Source: Mycobacterium sp. DL
GTDB taxonomy: Bacteria; Actinomycetota; Actinomycetes; Mycobacteriales; Mycobacteriaceae
NCBI RefSeq assembly: GCF_039729195.1
Contig: NZ_CP155796.1
Span: 1,302,001-1,366,000, forward strand
Reading direction: 5' to 3'
Length of the DNA stretch: 64,000 bases
Under the pieces are notes generated by a model. That model ran no database searches. It was not told the origin of the DNA and saw only the letters and a program-made list of their open reading frames with translations. Below are positions 26,559-36,400 of the stretch, piece by piece (position 1 is the first letter of the stretch; every line of letters begins with the position of its first letter). Made by a program: the position numbers and the translations under genes.

Positions 26559-27005
26559 ATGACGTCACTGGGTCTCGACGACCATCTGTGCTTCGCCCTG
26601 TATTCGGCGTCGCGTGCGATGACTGCGGCCTACCGACCGCTACTGGCGGAGTTGGGCCTCACCTATCCGCAGTATCTGGCGCTGCTGGTACTCCACGAAG
26701 AGGGCCGCGTCTCGGTCGGTCACCTCGGTGAGCGCCTGCAGTTGGACTCCGGGACCCTTTCGCCGCTGCTGAAACGCCTGGAAGCCGCCGGAATCGTCAG
26801 CCGGGAACGGCGCGCCGACGACGAACGTCAGGTCGAGGTCACGCTGACCTCCGAGGGCCGACGACTGCAGCACAAAGCGCAGTGCATCCCCGAAAAACTG
26901 TTCCCGTTGACGGGTCTGACCGCCGAGCAGGCCGTAGAACTTCGTGCTGCGGTCACGACACTCACTCACACGCTCGTCGACTCCAACCGAAAGGAAACCG
27001 CATGA
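26559..27005 (+). CDS. ohrR: MarR-family organic hydroperoxide sensor OhrR
   Basis: 148 residues. The peroxide-sensing Cys is at residue 11 in DDHLCFALYSASR, followed by the MarR winged helix (VSVGHLGERLQLDSGTLSPLLKRLEAAGIVSRERRADDER). Oxidation of that Cys releases DNA and derepresses ohr. ATG 26559 rather than an upstream in-frame start matches the family and the leaderless promoter. Its stop overlaps the ohr ATG by 4 bases (ATGA). It follows imuB by 48 bases. Confidence 0.95.
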   Translation: MTSLGLDDHLCFALYSASRAMTAAYRPLLAELGLTYPQYLALLVLHEEGRVSVGHLGERLQLDSGTLSPLLKRLEAAGIVSRERRADDERQVEVTLTSEGRRLQHKAQCIPEKLFPLTGLTAEQAVELRAAVTTLTHTLVDSNRKETA

Positions 27006-27424
27006 AAACCCTGTACACCGCAGAGGCACTCGCCATCGGAGAAGGCCGTGACGGCCACGGCCGGACCTCGGACGGCACGCTCGACCTCGACCTCGCCATC
27101 CCGAAGGAGATGGGCGGCAGCGGAAACGGCACCAACCCCGAGCAACTCTTCGCCGTCGGCTACGCCGCCTGCTATCACTCCGCGCTGCGGTTGGTCGGCC
27201 GGCAGGACAAGGTCGACGTCTCCGACTCCTCGGTAGGGGCCCGGGTCATGTTGGGCCAGAACGATGACGGCGGCTTCGGTCTGGCCGTCGAACTGGAGAT
27301 CACCTTGCCGAACGTCGATCGCGACACGGCCCGGCAGGTGGCCGAGAAGGCCCACCAGGTCTGCCCCTACTCGAACGCCACCCGGGGCAACATCGACGTC
27401 ACGCTGACCGTGACCGACGACTGA
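27002..27424 (+). CDS. ohr: Organic hydroperoxide resistance protein Ohr
   Basis: 140 residues. OsmC/Ohr fold with the two redox cysteines in AACYHSAL and QVCPYSNATRG, and catalytic Arg/Glu residues in the N-terminal half. It reduces fatty-acid and peroxynitrite-type hydroperoxides using lipoylated proteins. Translationally coupled to ohrR. Convergent with iunH (2 bases). Confidence 0.96.
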   Translation: MKTLYTAEALAIGEGRDGHGRTSDGTLDLDLAIPKEMGGSGNGTNPEQLFAVGYAACYHSALRLVGRQDKVDVSDSSVGARVMLGQNDDGGFGLAVELEITLPNVDRDTARQVAEKAHQVCPYSNATRGNIDVTLTVTDD

Positions 27425-27426
27425 GG

Positions 27427-28455
27427 TCAGTCCAGTCGCCGGGCGAACACACCGACCCGGGTGATGAACCGGTCGAAGAACGCCGCAGGGTCGACGTCGA
27501 CACCGATGAGGGCGTTGGGCTCTCGACCCCAGTGCCCACTCCAGTCGGCGATCGTCATGCCGCGGGTCAACGCGCCGGTCAACTCGACGTCGACCGCCGC
27601 GGCCCGGCACCGCACCAGTTCGGTGTCCAGTGCGACCGCCGCTGCAAGTGGGTCGTGCAGGTGGGCCAGGTAGCCCTCACCCTGGTCGTGGTGGAATTCG
27701 AAGTAGAAGCGCATCGCGTCCTCGAGCACCCGGATCAGCGGATTGGACGCCGTCGACACCGTGCCTCGCTCGTCGTGCACGCTCATCGGCGTCGACGAGC
27801 ATCCGGCGGCCGCCGCCAGCTGACTCAGCAGCTCCGGCGTCATCGCGATGTTCTCGGTCACGTTGAGCCCCAACATGATCGGTAATTCACCGGTGGCTCC
27901 ATCCCACGCCGCCAGTACCTCGGCCGTGGACTCGGGGTCGACGATGACATTCCATTCCGCGACCGGAGTGGTGTTTCCGCGGTAGTCGAACGCGCCGCCC
28001 ATGATCACCAACCGGCGCAGTAGGCGGGGCAGTGTCGGGTCGGCGCGCAGCGCCAGCGCAAGGTTGGTCAGCGGACCGGTGGCGACTCCCACCAACTCGC
28101 CGGGGTGGGCATGGGCGGCCCGCACCCACGCTTCGGCGGCGTCGTACTCGGTGAGGTCCGTGGTCGCTGCCGTTAACCGGGCGTAACCCAGACCGTGCGG
28201 TCCGTGGGTGTCCTCCGCCGTCCGCAGCGGCGTGCTGAGCGGATCCGGCGAGCCCATCGACACCGGCACACTGATCCCACACAGCTCCAGAAGGGCCAGG
28301 TTGTTCTCACAAACCTGCTGCACGGGAACGTTTCCCGCCGTGGAGGCGATGCCCACCAGATCGGCATCGGTGCTGCCGAACAGATACGCCAGCGCCATCG
28401 CGTCGTCGACGCCGGTGTCGACGTCGAGGAACAGCGGCAGGCGCGCCCCGCTCAC
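27427..28455 (-). CDS. iunH: Inosine-uridine preferring nucleoside hydrolase (Rv3393 type)
   Basis: 342 residues. The family Asp cluster D-x-D-x3-DD is at residues 10-17 (FLDVDTGVDDAMAL), binding the catalytic calcium; the C-terminal substrate His/Asp lies in HDPLAAAVALD. It hydrolyses ribonucleosides to base and ribose for purine/pyrimidine salvage. Cytoplasmic. Its start overlaps the acrA1 stop by 4 bases, so the two form an operon, an odd functional mix. Confidence 0.93.
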   Translation of the reverse strand: MSGARLPLFLDVDTGVDDAMALAYLFGSTDADLVGIASTAGNVPVQQVCENNLALLELCGISVPVSMGSPDPLSTPLRTAEDTHGPHGLGYARLTAATTDLTEYDAAEAWVRAAHAHPGELVGVATGPLTNLALALRADPTLPRLLRRLVIMGGAFDYRGNTTPVAEWNVIVDPESTAEVLAAWDGATGELPIMLGLNVTENIAMTPELLSQLAAAAGCSSTPMSVHDERGTVSTASNPLIRVLEDAMRFYFEFHHDQGEGYLAHLHDPLAAAVALDTELVRCRAAAVDVELTGALTRGMTIADWSGHWGREPNALIGVDVDPAAFFDRFITRVGVFARRLD

Positions 28456-30455
28456 CAGTGCACGCCGGGAACCAACCGCACCGCCCTCTTGACGGTACGG
28501 GGAACCCGCAGCGACCGGACCGGCCGCGCCGGACGCCTGGGCCGTCGCACCGGGGAAGGCGGCGAGTCGGTGACGGAAACGCCACGCGCCGCTGCCGAGT
28601 CGGGGTAGCCCAGGTACAGCTGATGCAGTACCCGGCGGGTGAGCCGCGGCGTGAAGTAGGACCCCAGGTCGGACAGTGTCCCGACCGGCGTATCGATGCG
28701 CGCGGGCTTCTCCACGAGGCCTCGGACCACCATGGCGGCAGCGTGTTCGGGGGAGATCGGCGGCATCGGGTTGAGCCTACGTGACGGCGCGATCATCGGC
28801 GTCTTGACCAGCGGCATGTGGATGGTCGTGAACGTGATGTGATCCGACAGTGTCTCGCTGCCAACAACTTCGGCGAAGGCGTCCAGCGCGGCCTTACTGG
28901 GGATGTAGGCGCTGTACTTCGGGCTGCTGGCCTGGACCCCGGCGCTCGACACGTTGACCACGTGACCGAACTGCCTTTCGCGCCAGTGCGGTAACAGTGC
29001 CAGCACCATCCGCACCGGGCCGAAGTAGTTGACCGCCATCACGCGCTCGTAGTCGTGGAGTCGGTCGGTGGATGCGACCACCGACCGCCGGATCGACCGT
29101 CCGGCATTGTTGACCAGGTAGTCGACGTGGCCGAAGCGCCCGAGAATGTCCTTGACGGTGTGCTCCACCGCTGCGGAATCGGTGACATCGCAGGTGAACG
29201 CGTGCGCATCGCCCCCGGTGGCGCGGATCTCGGCGATCAGTCCGTCGAGGGCCTCGGCGTTGCGCGCCAGGGCGAACACCGTGGCCCCGCGTGCGGCCAC
29301 CGCGATCGCCGATGCCCGGCCGATGCCGCTGGACGCGCCGGTGATGATCACGTGCTTACCGACCAGCGGGCCCTCGGGGTCGTCGCGTCGGGCGCGTTGG
29401 GGATCGAGATGCTCGACCCAGTAACGCCACAGCTGGGGGGCGTAGGACGCGAACTCCGGAACGGCGATTCCGGTGCCCTGCAACGCTTCCTCGGTGCGCT
29501 CCGCGGTGAACGTCGGCGCGAGGTCGACGACGTCGAGAATCTCACCGGGAATGCCGAGTTGGGTGGCGGCCATGTTGCGCAACACCTTGGCGCGGCCGGT
29601 CACCTGCAGGAACGGCGCCGCGGCGGCCCGCGGCAACGACCCCACCAACGGTGGCAGGCCGGCCGCCGGCGCCAGCCCGCGGTAGATGCCCCGCAACCCG
29701 ATCGTCTTCGGTGCGGTCAGGTGGAACGTCTGACCGTCCCGGCCATCGGCATGCATCAGCGCGGCGATCGCGTCGACCACAAAGTCCACCGGCACGATGT
29801 TCGTGCGACCCGTGTCGGGCAGCACCAACGGCGTGAACCTGGGAAGCGCTGTGAGTGCGGACAGAATCCCGAAGAAGTAATAGGGACCGTCGATCTTGTC
29901 CATCTCCCCGGTACGGGAATCGCCGACGACAACCGCCGGGCGGTAGATCCGGTACCTGAGCCCGGTCGTCGACCGCACCAGTAACTCCGCTTCGAACTTG
30001 GTCTGGTGGTACGGCGTCGGGAGTTCCTGCGCGACATCGAAGTCGTCTTCGGTGAACACGCCGCGGTGGTTCCCGGCGACCGCGATCGACGAGACGTGGT
30101 GCAGCGTCGCGTCCAGTCGCCGGGCGAGGGTGATGACCGCCCGGGTGCCATCGACGTTGGCGGCGCGCTGGTGTTCCTCGGGGGCGGCGATGTCGTAGAC
30201 CGCCGCGCAGTGCAGGACGTGATCAACGCGGCCGAGGTCGGCCAGAGCGGCATCGGTGAGTCCGAGATCCGGCGTCGTCAGGTCACCGACGAGTGGCTGC
30301 ACCCGGTCATCCCAGCGCTGCGCGAGCCGTTCGAACCTGCCGAGCGACTCCCGCCGGACCAGCACGTGGACCGCCGTGCTGCCGGGAAGTGCGAGGATTC
30401 GGTCCACGAGTCGACGCCCGATAAACCCGGTACCGCCGGTAACGACATAGCGCAT
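28452..30455 (-). CDS. acrA1: AcrA1, two-domain fatty acyl-CoA reductase
   Basis: 667 residues. N-terminal extended SDR/reductase domain (VVTGGTGFIGRRLV at residue 4; catalytic Y-x3-K in YHQTK) acts on the acyl-CoA; C-terminal classical SDR (IITGASSGIGRASA near 390; NNAGRS; Y-x3-K in YIPSK). This fusion reduces long-chain acyl-CoA to aldehyde and alcohol, for wax esters or related lipids. ATG 30455 matches the family start (MRYVVTGG), with CAACAT 7 bases upstream; ATG 30464 with AGCAGG is the alternative. A basic tail rich in RRPRRPARP follows the second domain. Confidence 0.9.
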   Translation of the reverse strand: MRYVVTGGTGFIGRRLVDRILALPGSTAVHVLVRRESLGRFERLAQRWDDRVQPLVGDLTTPDLGLTDAALADLGRVDHVLHCAAVYDIAAPEEHQRAANVDGTRAVITLARRLDATLHHVSSIAVAGNHRGVFTEDDFDVAQELPTPYHQTKFEAELLVRSTTGLRYRIYRPAVVVGDSRTGEMDKIDGPYYFFGILSALTALPRFTPLVLPDTGRTNIVPVDFVVDAIAALMHADGRDGQTFHLTAPKTIGLRGIYRGLAPAAGLPPLVGSLPRAAAAPFLQVTGRAKVLRNMAATQLGIPGEILDVVDLAPTFTAERTEEALQGTGIAVPEFASYAPQLWRYWVEHLDPQRARRDDPEGPLVGKHVIITGASSGIGRASAIAVAARGATVFALARNAEALDGLIAEIRATGGDAHAFTCDVTDSAAVEHTVKDILGRFGHVDYLVNNAGRSIRRSVVASTDRLHDYERVMAVNYFGPVRMVLALLPHWRERQFGHVVNVSSAGVQASSPKYSAYIPSKAALDAFAEVVGSETLSDHITFTTIHMPLVKTPMIAPSRRLNPMPPISPEHAAAMVVRGLVEKPARIDTPVGTLSDLGSYFTPRLTRRVLHQLYLGYPDSAAARGVSVTDSPPSPVRRPRRPARPVRSLRVPRTVKRAVRLVPGVHW

Positions 30456-30580
30456 GCGACACATGTTGACCTGCTGCTGGGCAAACGTCAACACTGTAGG
30501 TTCTGTGCGGGGCGGTGCCGTGGGGGTAAGCGAATCAACTGTGAACGGTTATTTTCGCCGAGGATGCGAGTCGATCTGAC

Positions 30581-31213
30581 ATGGCCAATGGATCACTTCC
30601 ACCGCCCGGCTGGTACCCAGACCCATCGGCGAAAGCCGGACATCGATACTGGGACGGCACTGCCTGGGGAGCCACAGTGCCGCCGCCTCAGCCGACGCTC
30701 CCCGCACTGCCGACACAGGCCTACACGCCGTGGATCACCCGGCTCGGCGCGTTCGCAGTCGACATCGTCCCCGCTGCCGTCGTCTTCGTTACCGCTGGGC
30801 TGATCGGCCAGATCGCCACGGACTGCGCGTTTCTCAGCGTCGACACGACCGACGTCGGGCACTGCGGCTGGGCGGTCTCCTCAAATGGGGACACCCTTCT
30901 GACGCTCGCCCTGCTCGCCGCGCTGGCTTCGTATGCCCTGGGGCTGGCCTTCTGCCTGTGGAACTGGGGCTACCGACAGGGCAAGACGGGTTCGAGCGTG
31001 GGTAAGTCGTTGCTGAAGTTCAAGGTCGTCAGCGAAAAGACCTGGCAACCAATCGGATTCGCACAGTCCACAGCGCGCCTGCTCGTCCACTTCCTCGTCG
31101 ACCTGTTTCTCTGCATCGGTTTCTTGTGGCCGCTGTGGGATTCGCGGCGGCAGACGTTCGCCGACAAGATCGTCGGCACGATATGTGTGCCGAAGGACCA
31201 CCCGGACGCCTGA
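30581..31213 (+). CDS. DUF2510-RDD membrane protein
   Basis: 210 residues. The N-terminal GWYPDPSAKAGHRYWDGTAW is a DUF2510 motif, a short Trp-rich module common before actinobacterial membrane domains. An RDD-type membrane domain follows: ITRLGAFAVDIVPAA (its Arg/Asp pair), three further hydrophobic segments and WDSRRQTFADKIVGT. RDD proteins are poorly characterised; some may act as cation/proton antiporters. 25 bases before htdY, same strand. Confidence 0.85.
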   Translation: MANGSLPPPGWYPDPSAKAGHRYWDGTAWGATVPPPQPTLPALPTQAYTPWITRLGAFAVDIVPAAVVFVTAGLIGQIATDCAFLSVDTTDVGHCGWAVSSNGDTLLTLALLAALASYALGLAFCLWNWGYRQGKTGSSVGKSLLKFKVVSEKTWQPIGFAQSTARLLVHFLVDLFLCIGFLWPLWDSRRQTFADKIVGTICVPKDHPDA

Positions 31214-31225
31214 AATCGGGCACGC

Positions 31226-31231
31226 TAGTGT
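31226..31231 (+). promoter_or_regulatory. -10 hexamer of htdY
   Basis: TAGTGT followed by 7 bases and ATG 31239, no Shine-Dalgarno; a leaderless transcript is predicted inside the short gap after the RDD gene. Confidence 0.45.
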
Positions 31232-31238
31232 CGCGTCC

Positions 31239-32108
31239 ATGCCCATCGATCCGAACGCCGTCGGCGCCACTACCCCGCCCCAGATCTTCGAATGGACCGA
31301 CCGCGACACGCTGCTGTATGCGCTCGGCGTCGGGGCCGGCCTCGACGATCTCGCCTTCACCACCGAGAACAGCCACGACATCGAGCAGCAGGTGCTGCCC
31401 ACCTACGCCGTCATCGCCTGCTCACCGTTCGCCGCCGCGGCCAAGATCGGCTCGTTCAACTTCAGCAAGCTGCTGCACGGATCCCAGGCCATCCGGGTGT
31501 TCGCGCCGCTGCCCCCGGCCGGCAAGCTCAGCGTGGTCTGCGAGGTGGCCGACATCCAGGACAAGGGCGAGGGCAAGAACGCGATTGTGATGCTCAAGGC
31601 CACCGGCAGCGACCCGGACAGCGGTCAGGCCGTCGCCGAAACCCTCACCACCCTGGTCATCCGCGGGGAGGGCGGCTTCGGAGGGCAGCCGGGTCAGCGC
31701 CCGGCCGCGCCCGAGATCCCCGAGCGTGATCCCGACGCACGGGTGGCGCTGCCCACCCGTGAGGACCAGGCACTGATCTACCGGCTCTCCGGGGATCGCA
31801 ACCCGCTGCACAGCGACCCGTGGTTCGCCCGCGAACTGGCCGGATTCCCCCGACCGATCCTGCACGGCCTGTGCACCTACGGGGTTGCCGGACGAGCGCT
31901 GGTCGCCGACCTCGGCGGAGGTGACGCGTCGAAGATCACGGCGATCTCGGCCCGCTTCACCTCGCCGGTCCTGCCCGGCGACACCCTGACGACGTCGATC
32001 TGGCGTGTGGAGTCCGGTCGCGCCGTGTTCCGCACCGAGGCCGCGAACCCGGACGGGTCGGAAGCCCGTCTGGTGCTCGAGGACGGCGTGGCCGAATACG
32101 CCGGCTGA
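31239..32108 (+). CDS. htdY: 3-hydroxyacyl-thioester dehydratase HtdY (double hotdog)
   Basis: 289 residues. Two hotdog folds; the second carries the R-hydratase motif in RLSGDRNPLHSDPWFA with catalytic Asp and His, followed by RPILHGLCTYG. It hydrates/dehydrates enoyl-CoA and 3-hydroxyacyl-CoA intermediates in fatty-acid or sterol side-chain metabolism. M. tuberculosis HtdY (Rv3389c) has nearly the same length. ATG 31239 is supported by the leaderless promoter and the family start (MPIDPNAVG). Confidence 0.93.
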   Translation: MPIDPNAVGATTPPQIFEWTDRDTLLYALGVGAGLDDLAFTTENSHDIEQQVLPTYAVIACSPFAAAAKIGSFNFSKLLHGSQAIRVFAPLPPAGKLSVVCEVADIQDKGEGKNAIVMLKATGSDPDSGQAVAETLTTLVIRGEGGFGGQPGQRPAAPEIPERDPDARVALPTREDQALIYRLSGDRNPLHSDPWFARELAGFPRPILHGLCTYGVAGRALVADLGGGDASKITAISARFTSPVLPGDTLTTSIWRVESGRAVFRTEAANPDGSEARLVLEDGVAEYAG

Positions 32109-32191
32109 GACAGCACTTTCCCTTTCTCTGTGCAAATGTTTGCTGGCTGGTAGCCTTCCTCTGTGCGAGGGGGTTTTGAACTGGAGCGAGG

Positions 32192-32254
32192 ATGGCCACA
32201 TCCGGGGTGGGTGAATGTTTGATGGTTTGCGGAGTTCTCCGGTTGCATCAATAG
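32192..32254 (+). other. Upstream ORF overlapping the GGDEF gene start
   Basis: A 20-codon frame starts at ATG 32192, with GGAGCGAGG directly upstream, and runs 40 bases past the ATG (32215) of the next gene in a different frame. Its Shine-Dalgarno is better than that of the main gene. It may tune translation of the GGDEF protein or be fortuitous. Confidence 0.35.
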
Positions 32255-33384
32255 GGCCTGCACTGTGGCGAACCGATCAGTACTACTGGTTTACTGCGGT
32301 CCTCGCCTCACGTGGTCTGCAGACCATGACCTGCCGCCTGGTGGCGGTCTGCATCGCGGCTACCGGACTGATTCCGCTGGTGTTGATGACCAGTCGACTC
32401 GGGCCGCCGAACCTACCCACCCGGATCATCGCCATCGCCATCGCCATCGCCAGTCTTTCGATGGCGATGCTGTGGCTGCGCCACCACTGGCCCACCAGGG
32501 CGCAGTCGCTGGGCTGTGTCGTGGTCGGGTCTTTTGCCATCGGCGGGTCCGCGCTCATCGTCCCGAGTCCGATCGTCGGCTTCCTCGGCGCCACCACCTA
32601 TGTGGTGCTGACCGCCTTTGTGGTGTGCTTCCACACGTATCGACTGCTGTGGGTGATCTGGCCGATCGCCGTGTCGGTTCTGGCGGTGTTGTTCATCCGG
32701 TTGGCGCCGACAGACCTTGCGCTGGACGTGTGTGCCGCGGGTGTGGTGATCCTGCTCAACGTCTTCATCGCCTTCACCTGCCGGGCGGCGATCAAGTTGA
32801 TTCAGCCCGACGCCCACCACAGTGACATCGAGCAACTGACCGGCCTGTTGCACCGTGATGCGTTCTACCGCAACGTGGCCACGCTGCTGGCTTCGCGCAG
32901 TCGCAGCGACGACCAGTACCTGGTCGTGGTGGCCGTGAACATCGACAGTTTCTCGCTGCTGATCGGATTGTCGGGCGAGCGTGGCGGCGACCGCGCGCGC
33001 GTGGCGGTGTCGCAGGCGCTGCGCGAGACCGTCAGGCACAACGCGATCGTCGCGCACATCTCCGAGGGCGGTTTCAACGACTTCCTCGTCGCCGACACGT
33101 TCACCAGCGCCGACTCCTCGCCGCTGGTGGAGCGGATCCGCGGCGCGATCGCCGTCACGCCGCAACGTCTGACGGCCAGTATCGGTGTGGTCGTCACACC
33201 GTTGGCTCCGCTGGCGGCCGAGCCTCCCGACGAAGTGGTCGACAAGTTGATCGCGATCGCGACCACCGCCATCGAGCAGGCGCGGATGGCCGGCGGCAAT
33301 CAGGTTCGGTACGTGCTGCGGCCCAAGCTGGGGGAGGACCAGACCGACGAGGACGACTCACCGGAACACGGCAGGACCGGCTGA
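32215..33384 (+). CDS. Membrane protein with degenerate GGDEF domain
   Basis: 389 residues. An N-terminal soluble stretch (YYWFTAVLASRGLQT), then about six membrane helices (residues 40-200) and a C-terminal GGDEF fold. The active-site loop reads SEGGF (in HISEGGFNDFLV) instead of GG[D/E]EF, so diguanylate cyclase activity is unlikely; it may bind GTP or c-di-GMP as a receptor or be a structural relic. ATG 32215 has GGGGTGG nearby. dnaE2 and its LexA box follow. Confidence 0.82.
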   Translation: MFDGLRSSPVASIGPALWRTDQYYWFTAVLASRGLQTMTCRLVAVCIAATGLIPLVLMTSRLGPPNLPTRIIAIAIAIASLSMAMLWLRHHWPTRAQSLGCVVVGSFAIGGSALIVPSPIVGFLGATTYVVLTAFVVCFHTYRLLWVIWPIAVSVLAVLFIRLAPTDLALDVCAAGVVILLNVFIAFTCRAAIKLIQPDAHHSDIEQLTGLLHRDAFYRNVATLLASRSRSDDQYLVVVAVNIDSFSLLIGLSGERGGDRARVAVSQALRETVRHNAIVAHISEGGFNDFLVADTFTSADSSPLVERIRGAIAVTPQRLTASIGVVVTPLAPLAAEPPDEVVDKLIAIATTAIEQARMAGGNQVRYVLRPKLGEDQTDEDDSPEHGRTG

Positions 33385-33400
33385 GCAACGACCTCGACGA

Positions 33401-33416
33401 TCGAACAATTGTTCGA
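33401..33416 (+). promoter_or_regulatory. Perfect LexA (SOS) box of dnaE2
   Basis: TCGAACAATTGTTCGA is a perfect match to TCGAAC-N4-GTTCGA and a perfect 16-bp palindrome. It directly abuts the -10 TAGATT (33417-33422), so bound LexA would block RNA polymerase. Confidence 0.95.
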
Positions 33417-33422
33417 TAGATT
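33417..33422 (+). promoter_or_regulatory. dnaE2 -10 hexamer
   Basis: TAGATT, 6 bases before GTG 33429. With no Shine-Dalgarno of note, this predicts a leaderless SOS-induced mRNA. Confidence 0.55.
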
Positions 33423-33428
33423 GGCGAG

Positions 33429-36400
33429 GTGGGTTGGAACGACGGTCCGTCGACCTGGACGGAGATGGAGCGCGTCCTCACCAGCAAGCCGCGCCGCAGC
33501 GGGGTGCCGATGAGTCAGCCGCCCGGCGATGGTGGTGACAGTCCGGCCTGGTCGCGCAAGCGGGGCGAGTACGAGGCGGTCGGGATCCAACGGTCGGGTT
33601 CTGCTCGGTCCTACGCGGAACTGCACAGCCATTCGGCCTACAGCTTTCTCGACGGGGCCAGTACACCCGAAGAACTCGTGGAAGAGGCTGCCCGGCTCGA
33701 CCTGCGGGCCATCGCGCTGACCGACCACGACGGGCTCTACGGCGTGGTGCGGTTCGCCGAGGCGGCCAAGGAGCTGGGGGTGGCCACGGTGTTCGGTGCG
33801 GAGTTGTCGTTGGGAGGGGGAAGCCGCACCGACGAGCCCGACCCGCCCGGACCGCACCTGCTGGTGCTCGCCCGAGGACCGGAAGGGTATCGGCGACTGT
33901 CGAGGCAATTGGCGGTCGCGCATCTGGCCGGCGGCGAGAAGGGCACGTTGCGCTACGACTTCGACGCACTGACCGAGGCTGCGGGTGGGCACTGGCAGAT
34001 CCTGACCGGGTGCCGCAAAGGCCATGTCCGTCAGGCTCTTTCGACAGGTGGTCCGGATGCCGCCGCGGCGGCCCTCGCGGACCTGGTGGACCGGTTCGGC
34101 CGCGACCGCGTCAGCGTCGAGCTCAGCCACCACGGCCACCCGCTCGACGATGAGCGTAATGCGGCACTGAGCGAGTTGGCACCCCGCTTCGGCCTCGGTG
34201 TTGTCGCCACCACCGCGGCGCACTTCGCCGCACCCGCCCGCGGCCGGCTTGCCATGGCGATGGGTGCGATTCGGGCCAGGCGATCCATGGACGAAGCGGC
34301 GGGTTATCTCGCACCGCTGGGTGGTTCGCATCTGCGATCCGGAGACGAGATGGCGCAGCTTTTTGCACACTGCCCGGAGGTGGTGACCGCTGCCGCCGAA
34401 CTCGGTGAGCAGTGCGCTTTCGGGCTGGCTCTGATCGCGCCGCAACTGCCGCCGTTCGACGTGCCCGACGGACACACCGAGATCAGCTGGCTCCGGCATC
34501 TGGTCGCCGACGGCGCCCGGGACCGCTACGGCCCACCGGAGCGCGCACCCCGCGCGTACACCCAGATCGAACATGAGCTCAACGTCATCGAACAGTTGGG
34601 CTTTCCCGGCTACTTCCTTGTGGTGCACGACATCACCCGGTTCTGCCGGCTCAACAACATCCTGGCTCAGGGTCGGGGTTCGGCGGCCAACTCGGCGGTC
34701 TGTTACGCACTCAAGGTCACCAACGTCGACCCGGTCGCCAACGAGTTGCTGTTCGAGCGCTTTCTGTCGCCGGCCCGCGACGGTCCGCCCGACATCGACA
34801 TCGACATCGAATCCGATCTGCGGGAGAACGTGATCCAGTACGTCTACCAGCGCTACGGTCGTGAGTACGCAGCGCAGGTGGCCAACGTGATCACCTACCG
34901 CGGTCGCAGCGCGGTGCGGGACATGGCTCGCGCACTGGGGTTTTCGCAGGGACAGCAGGATGCCTGGAGCAAGCAGATCAGCCGGTGGAACGGCCTTGCC
35001 GACTCGCCTGATGTGGAGGGCATTCCGGACCAGGTGGTCGATCTGGCCATGCAGATCTCCAACCTGCCCAGGCACATGGGCATCCATTCCGGCGGCATGG
35101 TGATCTGCGACCGCCCGATCGCCGACGTGTGCCCGGTCGAATGGGCCAGGATGGAGAATCGCAGTGTGTTGCAGTGGGACAAAGACGACTGTGCCGCAAT
35201 CGGTTTGGTGAAGTTCGACCTGCTGGGCCTGGGCATGCTCTCGGCGCTGCACTATGCGATCGATCTGGTAGCCGAGCACAAAGGCATCACCGTGGACCTG
35301 TCCAGGCTGGACCTCGGCGAGCAGGCGGTCTACGAGATGCTGCAGCGGGCGGACTCCGTCGGGGTGTTCCAAGTGGAGTCGCGCGCCCAGATGGCCACGC
35401 TGCCCCGGCTGAAACCGCGGGTGTTCTACGACCTCGTGGTCGAGGTGGCTCTGATCCGTCCGGGACCGATCCAGGGCGGGTCGGTGCATCCGTACATCAA
35501 GCGGCGCAACGGGTTGGAGCAGGTCACCTACGACCATCCGTCGATGGAGTCGGCGCTGCGAAAGACGTTGGGGGTGCCGCTTTTCCAGGAGCAGCTGATG
35601 CAGTTGGCCGTCGACTGCGCCGGGTTCTCCGCGGCCGAAGCCGACCAGTTGCGTCGTGCGATGGGTTCCAAACGTTCGACGGAGAAGATGCGGCAGTTGC
35701 GGAGTCGGTTCTTCGACGGGATGGCCGGGTTGCACGGTATCACCGGGGAGGTGGCCGAGCGCATCTACGAGAAGTTGGAGGCTTTTGCCAACTTCGGTTT
35801 CCCGGAAAGCCATTCACTGAGTTTTGCGTCGCTGGTGTTCTACTCGTCGTGGTTCAAACTGCACCATCCCGCGGCGTTCTGTGCGGCGCTGCTGCGGGCC
35901 CAGCCGATGGGTTTCTATTCACCACAGTCGCTGGTCGCCGACGCCCGCAGGCACGGTGTCCTCGTGCACGGACCTGACGTCAACGCCAGCCTCGCACACG
36001 CCACGCTGGAGAACGCGGGCCTGGAGGTGCGACTCGGACTCGGCAGCGTGCGTCACCTCGGCGACGAATTGGCGCAGCGATTGGTCGACGATCGGAACAT
36101 CAACGGGCCCTTCGCTTCTCTGCTCGATCTGACCGGAAGGCTGCAGCTGTCGGTTCCCCAGACCGAGGCGCTGGCCACTGCGGGGGCGCTGGGCTGTTTC
36201 GGATCCTCCCGACGGGAAGGGCTGTGGGCCGCGGGAGCAGCAGCCACGCAGCGTCCCGACCGGCTGCCGGGGGTCGGGTCGGCGTCGCACGTCCCGTCGT
36301 TGCCCGGGATGACCGAGTTGGAGTTGGCCGCCGCCGACGTGTGGGCGACGGGGGTGTCACCGGACAGCTATCCGACCCAGTTCCTGCGCGAGGACCTCGA

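Noticed and set aside
33300..35813. 837-codon minus-strand frame opposite dnaE2
   Set aside because: Same shadow effect; no domain seen while the plus strand encodes a complete DnaE2.
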